Positions 25,942 to 36,127 are shown, counted from the first letter of the stretch. The stretch is DNA of 64,000 bases from Armatimonadota bacterium (GCA_023511795.1 JAIMAU010000010.1:25666-89665); one strand, 5' to 3'. The notes: generated by a model from the sequence alone, not told the origin. Made by a program: numbers and translations.

Positions 25942-28152
25942 ATGAATCGCACGCGGCGGAAAATCCAGAATGATTCCCTAATGCAAGACATCGCCGGCAT
26001 TGCTTGTATCACCTTCGGCGGTATCCTTTTTGTTGGAATCGTTGCCCCACAGAGCGGTCTACTTGGAGGAGCACTGGGTGTGGGAGCAAGGATGGTCGTC
26101 GGCCTTGGCGCATACGTTGTGCCCTTTCTCTTCATTATAGCAGGCGGTGTTCTTGTTACAGGTGCGCCTCGGTCGGCAACAACTACAAGGTTAATTGGCT
26201 TCTTTCTTCTTTTTTTGGTATTTGTGACATGGTCGCAATTTGCTCGCACTGCAAGTGTGACGGCGCTATTCTCCCAACCTAGAATTGATCCGCTGGACGT
26301 TCAGCTTGGGGGTGGATACCTTGGCCTCGGCATGGGATATCTCCTTGAATTAATACTTGGGCGCATAAGTAGTCACATCTTCCTAACAGCTGTATTGATT
26401 ATTTCACTTGTGCTGATTACAGGTGTGCCTTTTATGATGTTAGTTGCACTCCCTGTTGCAGGCATACGGCTACTGTTTTCAGGCAGAGGAAAACTGCGAG
26501 GGTTCGATGTCCGGCGGCCAGTCGAGCTAGAGCGCAACGGCTCTGAGAAGAAGGAACGTCCCAAAGTACTCACCATTCTTAAAAAGCCGGTGGTCGTCAA
26601 CGGTGAAAAGTCAGACGTTGTCACAGGTGCGGTCGTTACGGGCAAGATAGACCGCGGCCAGTCTGCGGCTGCTCAGCTACCTCGGGAAAGCAATGCTGAG
26701 TTCCAATTGCCGCCCGTTACCTTGTTAAATGAGCCGCCACCGCCGCCAAAACGAATTCAATCCGAGCTTAATTACAAGATTGATGTTATTGAACGCACAC
26801 TTGAGGAATTCAAAATCGAAGCAGACGTTGTCGAAGTTTGCCACGGCCCTACGGTAACGCGGTATGAGATTCAACTTGCGCCTGGAATTAAGGTCAACAA
26901 AATTGTGAGCCTAGCAGATAACCTTGCAATGGCGCTTGCAGCAATTGATGTTCGCGTGGAAGCGCCCATCCCAGGGAAATCAGCGATTGGCGTCGAAGTG
27001 CCAAATAGTAATCCTGGTATAGTTACGCTTAGAGAAGTCATAGACAATGAGGAGTTTTGGAATGCGCCCTCAAAGCTGACGTTCGCGTTGGGCAAGGATA
27101 TTGCCGGCGAACCGAAATTTGCCGATTTAGCTAAGATGCCGCATATGTTGATTGCGGGCGCTACCAATGCTGGAAAAAGTGTATGCCTTAACTCAATGAT
27201 CGCAAGCTTGCTTTTCCGAGCCACCCCGAAAGAAGTTAAGTTTATACTAATCGACCCAAAGCGAGTTGAACTAAGCTTATTTGATGGAATTCCACATTTG
27301 TGCACGCCAGTTGTGAGAGATATTAGGCAGGCGGCGGGGATACTCCGTGCAACCCTTAAAGAAATGGAGCGGAGGTATGACCTCTTTGTTCAAATGGGTA
27401 CGCGGAACTTTGACGGATACAACGCGAAGGCGAAGCCCGAGGAGCGTCTCCCATATTTGGTTTTAATAATTGACGAGCTTGCCGACCTAATGATGCAGGC
27501 TGGCCCGGAAGTAGAGTTTGCGATTTGTCGCCTAGCACAGCTTGCCCGTGCTACTGGTATCCATCTCGTAATAGCTACTCAGCGTCCTTCGGTCGATGTG
27601 GTTACCGGCACTATTAAAGCGAATATCTCCTCCAGGGTGGCGTTTGCAGTTAATTCGCAAGTAGATAGTCGCACAATCCTCGATATGGGCGGTGCAGAAC
27701 GGCTTATTGGTAGGGGCGACATGCTATTCAAGCCTGTTGACGCTGCCAAGCCTGTTAGAATCCAGGGTTGTTTGATTACCGAAAGAGAAATCGAGTCGCT
27801 TGTGAAGTTCCTGAAAGACCAGGGGTCGCCAGTATATACAATGGAGCCAGCTCAAATCACCGATGTTGCTGGCGCCGCTGACGATGGAGTAAAAGACGAA
27901 TTCTACGAACCAGCGGTGCGATTGGTAGTGACCCAAGGCTATGCATCAACATCAATGATCCAAAGGCGTTTCAAGATTGGCTATACCCGTGCTGCAAGGA
28001 TTGTTGATGCAATGGAAACCCAAGGTATCGTTGGCCCGCCCGATGGCGCTAGGCCAAGGGAAGTGCTAATCACAGCCGAGGACTTAGACCGTGTGCTAGG
28101 CGGTGCTACTTTCGGAGAGGAAACGAACAACTTCGACGAAGAGGACAATTAA
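25942..28152 (+). CDS. ftsK: DNA translocase FtsK/SpoIIIE
   Basis: A 736-residue membrane-anchored DNA pump that clears chromosome ends at the septum. About four helices fill the first 180 residues. A short linker follows, then the alpha/beta motor: alpha domain from about 275, Walker A in AGATNAGKSVC (about 404-414), the RNAP-like ATIDVRVEAPIPGKSAIGVE ahead of it, and Walker B in LVLIIDELADLM. The C-terminal gamma winged helix (YASTSMIQRRFKIGYTRAAR) reads KOPS-like sites. The linker is short compared with E. coli FtsK, as in Bacillus SpoIIIE. It heads an operon with rimO, the winged-helix protein and gltX. Confidence 0.95.
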   Translation: MNRTRRKIQNDSLMQDIAGIACITFGGILFVGIVAPQSGLLGGALGVGARMVVGLGAYVVPFLFIIAGGVLVTGAPRSATTTRLIGFFLLFLVFVTWSQFARTASVTALFSQPRIDPLDVQLGGGYLGLGMGYLLELILGRISSHIFLTAVLIISLVLITGVPFMMLVALPVAGIRLLFSGRGKLRGFDVRRPVELERNGSEKKERPKVLTILKKPVVVNGEKSDVVTGAVVTGKIDRGQSAAAQLPRESNAEFQLPPVTLLNEPPPPPKRIQSELNYKIDVIERTLEEFKIEADVVEVCHGPTVTRYEIQLAPGIKVNKIVSLADNLAMALAAIDVRVEAPIPGKSAIGVEVPNSNPGIVTLREVIDNEEFWNAPSKLTFALGKDIAGEPKFADLAKMPHMLIAGATNAGKSVCLNSMIASLLFRATPKEVKFILIDPKRVELSLFDGIPHLCTPVVRDIRQAAGILRATLKEMERRYDLFVQMGTRNFDGYNAKAKPEERLPYLVLIIDELADLMMQAGPEVEFAICRLAQLARATGIHLVIATQRPSVDVVTGTIKANISSRVAFAVNSQVDSRTILDMGGAERLIGRGDMLFKPVDAAKPVRIQGCLITEREIESLVKFLKDQGSPVYTMEPAQITDVAGAADDGVKDEFYEPAVRLVVTQGYASTSMIQRRFKIGYTRAARIVDAMETQGIVGPPDGARPREVLITAEDLDRVLGGATFGEETNNFDEEDN

Positions 28153-28166
28153 TCTTTAGATAATCA

Positions 28167-29525
28167 ATGGCTAAAATAGGAGTAATAAATCTCGGGTGCC
28201 CAAAGAACCGTGTTGACGCTGAGGAAATACTTGGGGAAGCTGATAAGGCGGGCTACGAAATTGAGAACGACCCGTCGCGGGCAGACGTCCTCATTGTAAA
28301 TACTTGCGGTTTCATTGAGAGTGCGAAGGAGGAGTCCATCGCAGCAGTTCTAGACGCCGTTCGTTGGAAGGCAAAAGGTGCTTGCCGTTCTGTAATAGTC
28401 ACTGGATGCCTTGCACAGCGGTATGGCGATGATCTTGCCAAAGAACTACCCGACGTTGATGCTGTTATTGGCTTGGGTAGGTCAAGCAAGTTTGGTGAGA
28501 TAATAAAGCAAATTCTCGAAGGCGAACGCGTCGTCGAAGTCCGGGAACCTGGCAAATGGTGGACGGTACCAAGATGTCGCATGCTTTCGACGCCGCCGTG
28601 GACTGCATATTTAAGAATCGCCGATGGCTGTGACAACAGATGCTCATACTGCGCGATTCCAAATATCAGGGGCAACTTTGCAAGTAGGGCCGAAGACGAT
28701 ATCCTTGCCGAAGCTGAAGGGCTCGCCAAGCTTGGTGTGAAGGAGCTTAATTTAGTAGGGCAAGACATTACCAAATATGGTTTCGACACCAATAACGAGT
28801 TCCGTTTGGCAAAGCTTATTGAAAAGCTCGCTAGGCTAAATGGTATTCGATGGATTCGCTTGCTCTACTGCTATCCGACGAGGATTACAGACGAGCTGAT
28901 AAGAACAATTGCTCAGAATGAGAAAGTCTGCAAATACTTGGACGTACCGCTTCAACACTGCTCAGACCGAATCCTTAGAGCAATGGGCCGCCAAGGAACC
29001 GGGGATTCATATCGAAGGTTATTTGAGCGCATCCGTGGCGTATGTCCGGAGATTGCACTAAGGACGACTTTCATTGTTGGTTTCCCTGGCGAAACCGATG
29101 AGGATTTCGAAGAATTGCTTGCGTTCGTGCAAGATATAAGGTTTGACCGGCTAGGAGCATTCGTTTACTCACCTGAGGATGGCACGCCTGCTGCAAGTTT
29201 TGACAAGCAAGTAGACAGAAAAACTGCTAACAATCGACTTCATAAGTTGATGTCGTTGCAGAAGGAAATATCGAAAGAAAAGCACCAAATGCTCGTGGGG
29301 ACAACGCTTGAAGTGTTAGTTGAGGAGAATGACGGTCGGCTGGCAGTGGGGCGCTCCTATCGTGATGCGCCTGAAATAGATGGAGTTGTTTATATAGAGG
29401 ATTGCTTGGAAAAGCCTGGGCAATTTATTCAGGTAGAAGTTATCGAAGGCAGTGAGTATGACCTATTTTCGCGTCCAATCAAAGCAAGCAAGAGGAGAAA
29501 ACATAATATGGAGGTACTGAATTGA
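28167..29525 (+). CDS. rimO: Ribosomal protein uS12 methylthiotransferase RimO
   Basis: A 452-residue radical SAM methylthiotransferase. The N-terminal UPF0004 domain holds the auxiliary cluster cysteines (NLGCPKNRVDAE, VNTCGFIESAKEES, TGCLAQRYG). The radical SAM motif is GCDNRCSYCAIPNIRG near residue 154-170, and a TRAM domain closes the protein (VLVEENDGRLAVGRSYRDAPEIDG). GCPKNRVDAE and YCAIPxIRG mark RimO rather than MiaB. It modifies Asp88 of ribosomal protein S12. The stop overlaps the TTG start of the next gene by 4 nt, so the two are translationally coupled. Confidence 0.95.
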   Translation: MAKIGVINLGCPKNRVDAEEILGEADKAGYEIENDPSRADVLIVNTCGFIESAKEESIAAVLDAVRWKAKGACRSVIVTGCLAQRYGDDLAKELPDVDAVIGLGRSSKFGEIIKQILEGERVVEVREPGKWWTVPRCRMLSTPPWTAYLRIADGCDNRCSYCAIPNIRGNFASRAEDDILAEAEGLAKLGVKELNLVGQDITKYGFDTNNEFRLAKLIEKLARLNGIRWIRLLYCYPTRITDELIRTIAQNEKVCKYLDVPLQHCSDRILRAMGRQGTGDSYRRLFERIRGVCPEIALRTTFIVGFPGETDEDFEELLAFVQDIRFDRLGAFVYSPEDGTPAASFDKQVDRKTANNRLHKLMSLQKEISKEKHQMLVGTTLEVLVEENDGRLAVGRSYRDAPEIDGVVYIEDCLEKPGQFIQVEVIEGSEYDLFSRPIKASKRRKHNMEVLN

Positions 29526-31384
29526 ATAACGCGACTATTGAGAACCAAATAGAACGGGATGCAATGCGTCTTCTTGAAGACCAGGTTTATATGGTTTTGC
29601 TTGGTTACAAGGAGCCAGTGAGATCTGCTGACATCGCAGGTGCACTTGACAATAAATATTCAGCAAAATTAATCAGGCATGTGTTGGCTGCAAGCCCGAG
29701 ATTTGCCCAAATCGAGCGCAAGTGGGATCTTGAGGTGCGCTATGAGGATAAACAGCGGCCGATGGAGCGCGTGCTGCGCGAAATAATCTCTTGGTGCGGG
29801 CGCCCAATGTCAATTCAAAATATCGCCAATGAGCTTTCGCAAGTTTACGAGCGTCCTGCTGACTATTATGAGTTGCTATTACCAAGATTACTCGATAACG
29901 AAGAAAAATATTTTAAAACGGAAGACGGCTTATATGGGCTTAGTGAATGGTTATTTAAAATAACCTCCGAGCTTGAAGAAGATATTGTCTTTGATAACGA
30001 GTTAAGCGAGGATGAAATTCATTCTCTCGAAAAAGTAGCAGCAAAAGTTGAGTGGACCGATGAAGACATTGCACCGCAAGTTGCAAAGTTCATAGATAAC
30101 ATAAAGGTGCCAGTCAGCAATAAGCTTATCTCATTGTTCCGTTGGCGTGCGATTGGTGAGGACCTAAACCCAGCCGAGTTCTACAATGAACTATGGAAAA
30201 GTGACATGCTTATTTGGATGTCTGATGGGCGCTGGGCAACTAAGAAGATTACCGAAGGCTTTGAGAAAATGCTCCGCGATCTTGCTGAAAAGCTTGAGGA
30301 GGAAATAATTGAGGAAGCGCCGCCTGAGGTAGTGGAGCGTGCTGAAATTGAAGAGGAAGTTCCACCAGTGCTCACGCTGACTATTTCGGAGAGAGATCTC
30401 GATGAGGTGGCAGAAATTGTATCAGCTGAAGGAGAGGCTAGAATACAAACAATCCTTGAGAAAATATTTGAAATCTCGCCGCGCGACCGCGAGTATGCAA
30501 TAGCCGCTGAGGGATTGAGTGATGCTATGCGTGCTGACCCTCGATTTGCATGGATTGGCGGCGAGCGCTGGCGGATGGCGGATACGATTCCTGAATATGT
30601 CAAAATTGTTCCACCTGAGTTAGTAATCCCGAAGTACTCGTTCGAAACATCAAGCGGCGAAAAGATTGATGTGGAGTTGGACGATGAGGGTCTGGAAGGA
30701 ACGCTTGCAACCGAAATCAGAAACCCGCTAGTACAGGATGTTGGCGACGAAGAGGAGATTACCGAACAAGATAAGCTTCCCGTCATGGATTCAGCTAGGT
30801 GTGTGCTTAAATATCATCACCAAAAACTTGGAACGTTCCCACTGTGCCAGATTCCGAAGACCTTTTTCCCTTTGGGACCGAGATTGATACAGGTAACGCT
30901 TTGTAATGAAGACAAGCGGGCGGATATATGGGTGAACCGCGAGACAAGCCTTATCTACGAAATGGCTCCGTGGTATACCGAGGATATGCCCGAATCTGGC
31001 GCAGTGTTTGAGTTGATTAGGACTGATAAACCCGATGAGTTTAAATATGTGTATGAAGGTAAAACTGACCCCCTAGTGCATATCCCTTCAAACCGTGTTG
31101 CCGAGCTTCTTAGATTGAGGCAGGAGGTTGAGGCCGAGCCGGTCTCTACGTTCGAGATTATGTGCCGCATCATGCCTGCACATAGGAAAGGCATAGAGTT
31201 TGTTACTCTGTTTACAGAGGTAAATTTAGTGCGGCGGGCAACACGCCGGTTGGTGGCAAGCATTCTAAGTTCATATTATGCTTTCTACCAGAAGCCTAAT
31301 TCGGCGCTCTGGCACTTTGATGAGAAAAAGGTTGACCAGGGCTTTAAAAAGGCCAAAAGGAAGTACGTGCGAAAGGAAGATTGA
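29522..31384 (+). CDS. 620-residue protein with repeated winged-helix-like domains, function unknown
   Basis: I do not recognise this protein. Its first 390 residues seem to hold four helix-rich modules: about 10-68, 75-150, 170-250 and 300-380. At least two resemble winged helices (VRSADIAGALDNKYSAKLIR, then RFAQIERKWDLEV; and SIQNIANELSQVYERPADYY with a wing at KTEDGLYGLSEW). The module near 320-380 ends in PRFAWIGGERWRM, similar to the first, so the modules may be diverged repeats as in HARE-HTH proteins. Residues of about 390-620 are beta-rich with a positively charged tail (KKAKRKYVRKED). It overlaps rimO by 4 nt and touches gltX, which implies a role linked to translation or chromosome functions. 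TTG start. Confidence 0.8.
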   Translation: MNNATIENQIERDAMRLLEDQVYMVLLGYKEPVRSADIAGALDNKYSAKLIRHVLAASPRFAQIERKWDLEVRYEDKQRPMERVLREIISWCGRPMSIQNIANELSQVYERPADYYELLLPRLLDNEEKYFKTEDGLYGLSEWLFKITSELEEDIVFDNELSEDEIHSLEKVAAKVEWTDEDIAPQVAKFIDNIKVPVSNKLISLFRWRAIGEDLNPAEFYNELWKSDMLIWMSDGRWATKKITEGFEKMLRDLAEKLEEEIIEEAPPEVVERAEIEEEVPPVLTLTISERDLDEVAEIVSAEGEARIQTILEKIFEISPRDREYAIAAEGLSDAMRADPRFAWIGGERWRMADTIPEYVKIVPPELVIPKYSFETSSGEKIDVELDDEGLEGTLATEIRNPLVQDVGDEEEITEQDKLPVMDSARCVLKYHHQKLGTFPLCQIPKTFFPLGPRLIQVTLCNEDKRADIWVNRETSLIYEMAPWYTEDMPESGAVFELIRTDKPDEFKYVYEGKTDPLVHIPSNRVAELLRLRQEVEAEPVSTFEIMCRIMPAHRKGIEFVTLFTEVNLVRRATRRLVASILSSYYAFYQKPNSALWHFDEKKVDQGFKKAKRKYVRKED

Positions 31385-32856
31385 TGAAAGAAGTTAAAGT
31401 AAGGTTCCCACCAAGTCCAACAGGTTTTGTTCACATTGGGAATATTCGTACGGCGCTCTTTAACTGGCTTTTTGCTAGGCATAGTGGCGGTAAGTTTGTG
31501 CTTCGTATTGAAGATACGGACAGGGCCAGGTTGGTTCCTGGTGCTGAGGAAGAGATTTTCGAGAGCCTAAGATGGATTGGCTTGGTGTGGGATGAGGGGC
31601 CGATAGTCGGAGGAGCCTATGGGCCCTATGTACAGTCTGAGCGATTGGAGATTTACAAAAGGTATGCCGAAGAACTGCTTGAGAAAGGTGCTGCTTATTA
31701 CTGCTTTTGTACGCCGGAACGATTGGAACAGATGCGAAGAGAACAAGAAGCTCGTAAAGAGCCTACTGGATATGACCGCACTTGTGCTGCCTTTACTGCT
31801 GATGAGGTTAGGGCAAGATTGGAAAAGGGAATCCCGGCAGTTATTCGCTTCAGAGTTCCCGACACAGGACAGACAACCATCCAAGATTTGGTTAGGGGTG
31901 AAATCACCTTCGAGAACCGCTTGCTGGATGATTTTGTGATTATAAAGTCCGATGGATATCCTACTTACCACTTTGCTAGTGTGGTAGATGACCATGAAAT
32001 GCGCATTACCCATGTTATTCGCGGCGAGGAATGGATATCAAGTACGCCAAAGCATGTGCTTATGTATCAAGCTTTTGGGTGGGAGCCACCGCAATTCGCA
32101 CATACAACTTCAATTCTTGGGCCAGACCGCACAAGGTTAAGCAAACGTCATGGAGCAATGCGTTTCCTGGAATATAGGGAGAAAGGCTTCCTCCCTGAGG
32201 CTATGGTGAACTATATGGCACTTCTGGGGTGGTCTTCGGGTGAGGATCGTGATCTTTATACGATTTCGGAGCTAATTGAGCGCTTTAGCATCGAGGGAAT
32301 TGTTAGAAACCCAGCAATCTTCGACATCCAGAAGCTTGAATGGATGAACGGTGAGTATATACGTAAGGCAGACCTAGGCCGTATTGCAGACCTTTGCATT
32401 CCATTTCTGCGTCAGGCAGGCTTTTTCCCGGAAAATCCTACGGTGGAGGATGGGGCATACTTGCGCGAAGTCGTTAATCTTGTGCGCGACCGACTTAAAT
32501 ATTTGGCTCAAATTGTCGAATTTGCTGACTTTTTCTTTATAAGCGAGCTAAGCTACGAAGAAAAAGGCGTTGAAAAATGGTTGCGGCAAGATTACGTAAA
32601 AGAACTACTCTGCAAAATGCTTCCCGCAATACGTGAGATACCAAAATGGACGGCCGAATCGATAGAAGAAACAGCGCGAAAGGTCGGGGAAGAGATGGGT
32701 CTGTCTGGTGGTGCGGTAATCCATCCGCTTCGCATGGCTGTCACAGGACGCACAGCGGGCCCTAGCCTTTTTGAAACAATGCGTGTTCTAGGTCGAGAAA
32801 GGGTTATAAGTCGTTTAAGCCAGACTCTAGACTTGTTAACTAGAAATCGGCTCTAA
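31384..32856 (+). CDS. gltX: Glutamyl-tRNA synthetase
   Basis: A 490-residue class I synthetase. The HIGH-type motif is FPPSPTGFVHIGNIRTALFN near the start and the KMSKS-type loop is RTRLSKRHGAMRF near residue 252. The C-terminal half is the anticodon-binding helical domain. Residue Arg/Gln discrimination cannot be judged with confidence from sequence, so it may be a discriminating or non-discriminating form. ATG 31384 overlaps the stop of the preceding gene; AAGGA lies 10 nt upstream. It closes the ftsK-rimO operon. Confidence 0.96.
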   Translation: MKEVKVRFPPSPTGFVHIGNIRTALFNWLFARHSGGKFVLRIEDTDRARLVPGAEEEIFESLRWIGLVWDEGPIVGGAYGPYVQSERLEIYKRYAEELLEKGAAYYCFCTPERLEQMRREQEARKEPTGYDRTCAAFTADEVRARLEKGIPAVIRFRVPDTGQTTIQDLVRGEITFENRLLDDFVIIKSDGYPTYHFASVVDDHEMRITHVIRGEEWISSTPKHVLMYQAFGWEPPQFAHTTSILGPDRTRLSKRHGAMRFLEYREKGFLPEAMVNYMALLGWSSGEDRDLYTISELIERFSIEGIVRNPAIFDIQKLEWMNGEYIRKADLGRIADLCIPFLRQAGFFPENPTVEDGAYLREVVNLVRDRLKYLAQIVEFADFFFISELSYEEKGVEKWLRQDYVKELLCKMLPAIREIPKWTAESIEETARKVGEEMGLSGGAVIHPLRMAVTGRTAGPSLFETMRVLGRERVISRLSQTLDLLTRNRL

Positions 32857-32946
32857 AAAGTTTCGCGACTTTTGAGGCGTTGAAAAGTAAAGCACAGTAA
32901 TAGAGGGAAAAATTCAAAAGGTTCGCGATACCTAGCTTGATTTGGT

Positions 32947-33879
32947 TTGCTGCTCCATTTCGAGGATTCAGTGTTTGAACCATCTTACAAGGAACTCCAA
33001 AGAACTGGTGAGCTGCATGAGCGAGTTGAAGCCGCATACAGGCTCATGACACCTGCATGCGAGCTCTGCCCGCGATGCTGTGGAATCGACCGCCTTGCAG
33101 GTCAAATAGGCGTTTGCCGAACCGGAAAGAATCCGGTTGTTTCAAGTTATGGGCCGCATTTTGGGGAGGAACCACCACTTGTAGGTTATAACGGCTCGGG
33201 CACGATTTTCTTTGGAAACTGCAACTTACTTTGCATTTTTTGCCAGAATTATGAAATAAGCCAGGGAGGCGTTGGACACGAGGTTAGTATAGAGAAGCTT
33301 GCGGAAATAATGCTGAGTTTAGCTCGCCAAGGTTGCCATAACATCAACCTTGTTACTCCAACGCATCAGGTGCCGCAAATACTTTCTGCGTTGGAAATAG
33401 CAGCTGAGATGGGTTTGGACATCCCATTAGTATACAACTGCGGCGGATACGAACCAGTAAAGCTTCTAGCCATCCTTGACGGCATTATTGATATATACAT
33501 GCCAGATGCAAAATATGGAAGCAACGAAAAAGGTCGCATCTTCTCAGGTGTGCCTGATTATTGGGACCGAAACCGAGAAGCACTGAGGGAGATGCATCGC
33601 CAGGTGGGTGATTTGGTGGTTGATGACCGGGGAATCGCACTCCATGGGCTGATTGTTAGACACCTCGTTTTACCGAATAACATGGCAGATACCCAGAATG
33701 TGCTTCATTTTATTGCAAATGAGATAAGCCGCGACACCTATATAAATATCATGGACCAGTACAGGCCGTTGGCAAAAGCTATTGGTCATCCCACTATAGG
33801 AAGGAGAATAACCTCTGAGGAATACCGAGAAGCCCTTCGAATTGCTCGTGCCGAGGGTCTATGGCGTTTTGCTGAATGA
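32947..33879 (+). CDS. PflX-like radical SAM protein
   Basis: A 310-residue radical SAM enzyme of the pyruvate-formate-lyase-activase-like COG1313 group. The SAM cluster motif C-x3-C-x2-C is GNCNLLCIFCQNYE (Cys92, Cys96, Cys99). An additional Cys set precedes it (Cys38, Cys41, Cys44, Cys45, Cys57; CELCPRCCG), suggesting a second metal site. INLVTPTHQVPQIL and YNCGGYEPV are typical of the group. Its natural partner is unknown and no glycyl radical enzyme is adjacent. The TTG start at 32947 is uncertain because no good ribosome site is visible; an in-frame GTG at 32971 is possible. Confidence 0.85.
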   Translation: MLLHFEDSVFEPSYKELQRTGELHERVEAAYRLMTPACELCPRCCGIDRLAGQIGVCRTGKNPVVSSYGPHFGEEPPLVGYNGSGTIFFGNCNLLCIFCQNYEISQGGVGHEVSIEKLAEIMLSLARQGCHNINLVTPTHQVPQILSALEIAAEMGLDIPLVYNCGGYEPVKLLAILDGIIDIYMPDAKYGSNEKGRIFSGVPDYWDRNREALREMHRQVGDLVVDDRGIALHGLIVRHLVLPNNMADTQNVLHFIANEISRDTYINIMDQYRPLAKAIGHPTIGRRITSEEYREALRIARAEGLWRFAE

Positions 33880-33935
33880 TATTTACATTCGTTCGGAGCT
33901 GAGGTAGTTGGGCTAACAACGTTTAAGCTTGGCTT

Positions 33936-34832
33936 CTACCAATACTCCGGCCCTAGAATGCGAATTGTCCTTGGGTATGGTTCCCAAAGTACCCCTGCTC
34001 CAAAGAGCGGTACCACATATCTCGGCGGAATGTAGGTTATCCCACCGTATACATAAGAAGAAATTGGCAGGCAAATTGGCACGCCATTCAGTAGTGCTCT
34101 CTGAGTTCCCGCAAATATCTCCAGTGTGACGCCAGGCTGTCGGAAAATCACCGAGCGGGGTGTCCATGCTATGTTAGCCCCTAGCGCATCGAATACTGGT
34201 CTTGCTGGCAGAAGCACAGTATCTCCAATCATATACGGTATTACCGGTTCTGGAAGCGGTTGTCCGTTAATAATCGGTTGCAAAGGTTTTCCTGGGCGTG
34301 GCACAATAGCTTCAGTATGAGATTTACACCCTATGACATTTACTGTTATGGGAGCAATCTGTGGTTTGCCAATTGGTTTGCCGCCTTTCAACAAGGCTGG
34401 TGTTAATGTGTGACTGCCTTTGTCGATTATCGTTAAAAGACCGGTGACGGTGATTGAATCGCCAGGCTCAAGCGTTCCGCGAAATCCCCATCTATAAGGA
34501 TATCCGTCATTTCCGCCGTTTAAAGAAACGCCGACCATATACCGACCTGGTTGGGCTTCGTAGCCAAGATCTCCAAATGTCTTTTGCGATGTATATGTCA
34601 TGCCTGAGAACGGTCGTTGAGAAGAAATTGGCGTTGATGTGTTGTTTTTGACACTAAACACAATCCTGATTGGTCGGCATTGTTCGGTGATAGTTGGCAG
34701 AACCATGAATCCTGTCAGTGCTACGGTATTTCCCGTTAGCAATGTGTTTTGTACCAACCCAGCTGGGCTGGCAGCAAATGGCGCGGTGAAAAGTAGCATG
34801 AGTATCGAGGCAATTACTATTGACTTTTTCAT
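33936..34832 (-). CDS. Secreted protein with copper-amine-oxidase-like stalk domain
   Basis: About 298 residues. A signal peptide (IVIASILMLLFTAPFAA) leads to a beta-rich middle, possibly an Ig-like intracellular-protease-inhibitor or BsuPI-type domain (FSVKNNTSTPIS, GTLEPGDSITVTG). The C-terminal 95 residues are a copper amine oxidase N-terminal-like (stalk) domain, MIGDTVLLPARPVFDALGAN through YGGITYIPPRYV. Such domains are cell-wall or surface modules in many Firmicutes and related phyla. ATG 34832 sits 6 nt after GAGG and begins MKKS; an ATG two codons upstream is less well spaced. Between it and the AI-2E gene (34833-35056) I see no clear promoter. Confidence 0.75.
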   Translation of the reverse strand: MKKSIVIASILMLLFTAPFAASPAGLVQNTLLTGNTVALTGFMVLPTITEQCRPIRIVFSVKNNTSTPISSQRPFSGMTYTSQKTFGDLGYEAQPGRYMVGVSLNGGNDGYPYRWGFRGTLEPGDSITVTGLLTIIDKGSHTLTPALLKGGKPIGKPQIAPITVNVIGCKSHTEAIVPRPGKPLQPIINGQPLPEPVIPYMIGDTVLLPARPVFDALGANIAWTPRSVIFRQPGVTLEIFAGTQRALLNGVPICLPISSYVYGGITYIPPRYVVPLFGAGVLWEPYPRTIRILGPEYW

Positions 34833-35056
34833 TGCCATCCTCTATCGCCTCACATTTGTTCCCAATTTTGTATATTCCTTTCCTTAAAGAAGATGAAACA
34901 AGATAAGGGGCAGACTTTAAAAGGGAGTGTTGCAGCAGGTTTTGTGTGCTGAGCTCTTAAATTTGCAAATGAAGGTCACGCCTGGCGTGGATGTGATGCT
35001 TACTCGAACAATCTTTGATCATTTGCTTCAGCTTTTATTAAAAGCTTAAGTATTAT

Positions 35057-36127
35057 TCAGTTAACCCGATTGGTTTTCTTGCATACTGCTCGGTCGCCAG
35101 CAACCAGCTTTGATTCATCGGCATAGAAATAAATGAGGACTATTTTTATGATTACCGCCAAAGGAATTGCTACGAGGGCGCCTACAATCCCAGCTAGACT
35201 GCCGCCGATAAGAACCGATAATGCGACTGTTACTGGCTCCAACCCGACTGCTTTCGCCATTACCAATGGGGCTAAAAGCACATTCTCGACGACCTGCACC
35301 AATATTGTAACACCAGCGGCTTTTAAAGCGAGCACTGGGTTTATCAATACTGCGACAATAGCGACGATAATGGTTGTCAACACAGGCCCGAAGGTTGGCA
35401 CTATTTCCAAGAGCCCGGCCACCACGGCAAAGACAGCCGGATATGGCATTCCTACGAGGTAGAGGCCAATTCCAGTTATCAAGCCGACAGTAAGCATTAG
35501 AAAAATTTCGCCTTTGAGAAAGCTGCGAAAAGCTTGTCCGGCACAAGTTAATAAGTCATCAATGCTTTCCTGGTGTTGTCGCGGCGTAATGGCGAGAATC
35601 ATTCGTCTGTATCCATTTGCGTTTAGTAGCATGAAAAAGGTAAGTAATGGAATAAAAATCAAGGCAAAGAAACCGCCGAACAAAGCCGAAACAACCGGCA
35701 GAGTCAGGCTTGTCAATTTAATTGCTGCTGTTTGGAGTTCGGTGAGCCCTTTGTCGACCAATCTCCGCCATTGTCCAGGAAGCGCAAAGTATCGCTCTTG
35801 AAGATTGTTTAAGATGTCGCGTGCTCTGGAGAGATAATGAGGTATAGAGTCAATAAATTGCTGAAACTGGTCGCTCACAACGGGGGCTAGCAGACCTGTA
35901 AGCACGATGATAATAATGACGATTAGTAGATAGACGGTGAGGATTGCGAAGATTTTTGGGAGTTTTTTTTCCAGCAGACCAACGAATGGGGCGACGACAA
36001 AGGCAAGCAAAGCAGCAAGAACAAAAATGACGAGAACATTCCAAAAAAAATAGAGCAGGGCAATGCTTGTTGCAATCAAAATTAGCGGTGTCCAGGATCT
36101 TGCGTATTCGGTTTGTAATTTTAGCAT
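35057..36127 (-). CDS. AI-2E family transporter
   Basis: A 356-residue inner-membrane protein with about eight helices: paired helices at the N-terminus (PLILIATSIALLYFFWNVLV), a soluble amphipathic middle (FIDSIPHYLSRARDILNNL), and the conserved C-terminal core (YLVGMPYPAVFAVVAGLLEI, then PTFGPVLTTIIVA and AIPLAVIIKIVLIYFY). Family members export AI-2 or, in some cases, sodium/protons or are uncharacterised permeases, so the substrate is open. It follows the YihY gene by 8 nt in an apparent operon. Confidence 0.88.
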   Translation of the reverse strand: MLKLQTEYARSWTPLILIATSIALLYFFWNVLVIFVLAALLAFVVAPFVGLLEKKLPKIFAILTVYLLIVIIIIVLTGLLAPVVSDQFQQFIDSIPHYLSRARDILNNLQERYFALPGQWRRLVDKGLTELQTAAIKLTSLTLPVVSALFGGFFALIFIPLLTFFMLLNANGYRRMILAITPRQHQESIDDLLTCAGQAFRSFLKGEIFLMLTVGLITGIGLYLVGMPYPAVFAVVAGLLEIVPTFGPVLTTIIVAIVAVLINPVLALKAAGVTILVQVVENVLLAPLVMAKAVGLEPVTVALSVLIGGSLAGIVGALVAIPLAVIIKIVLIYFYADESKLVAGDRAVCKKTNRVN

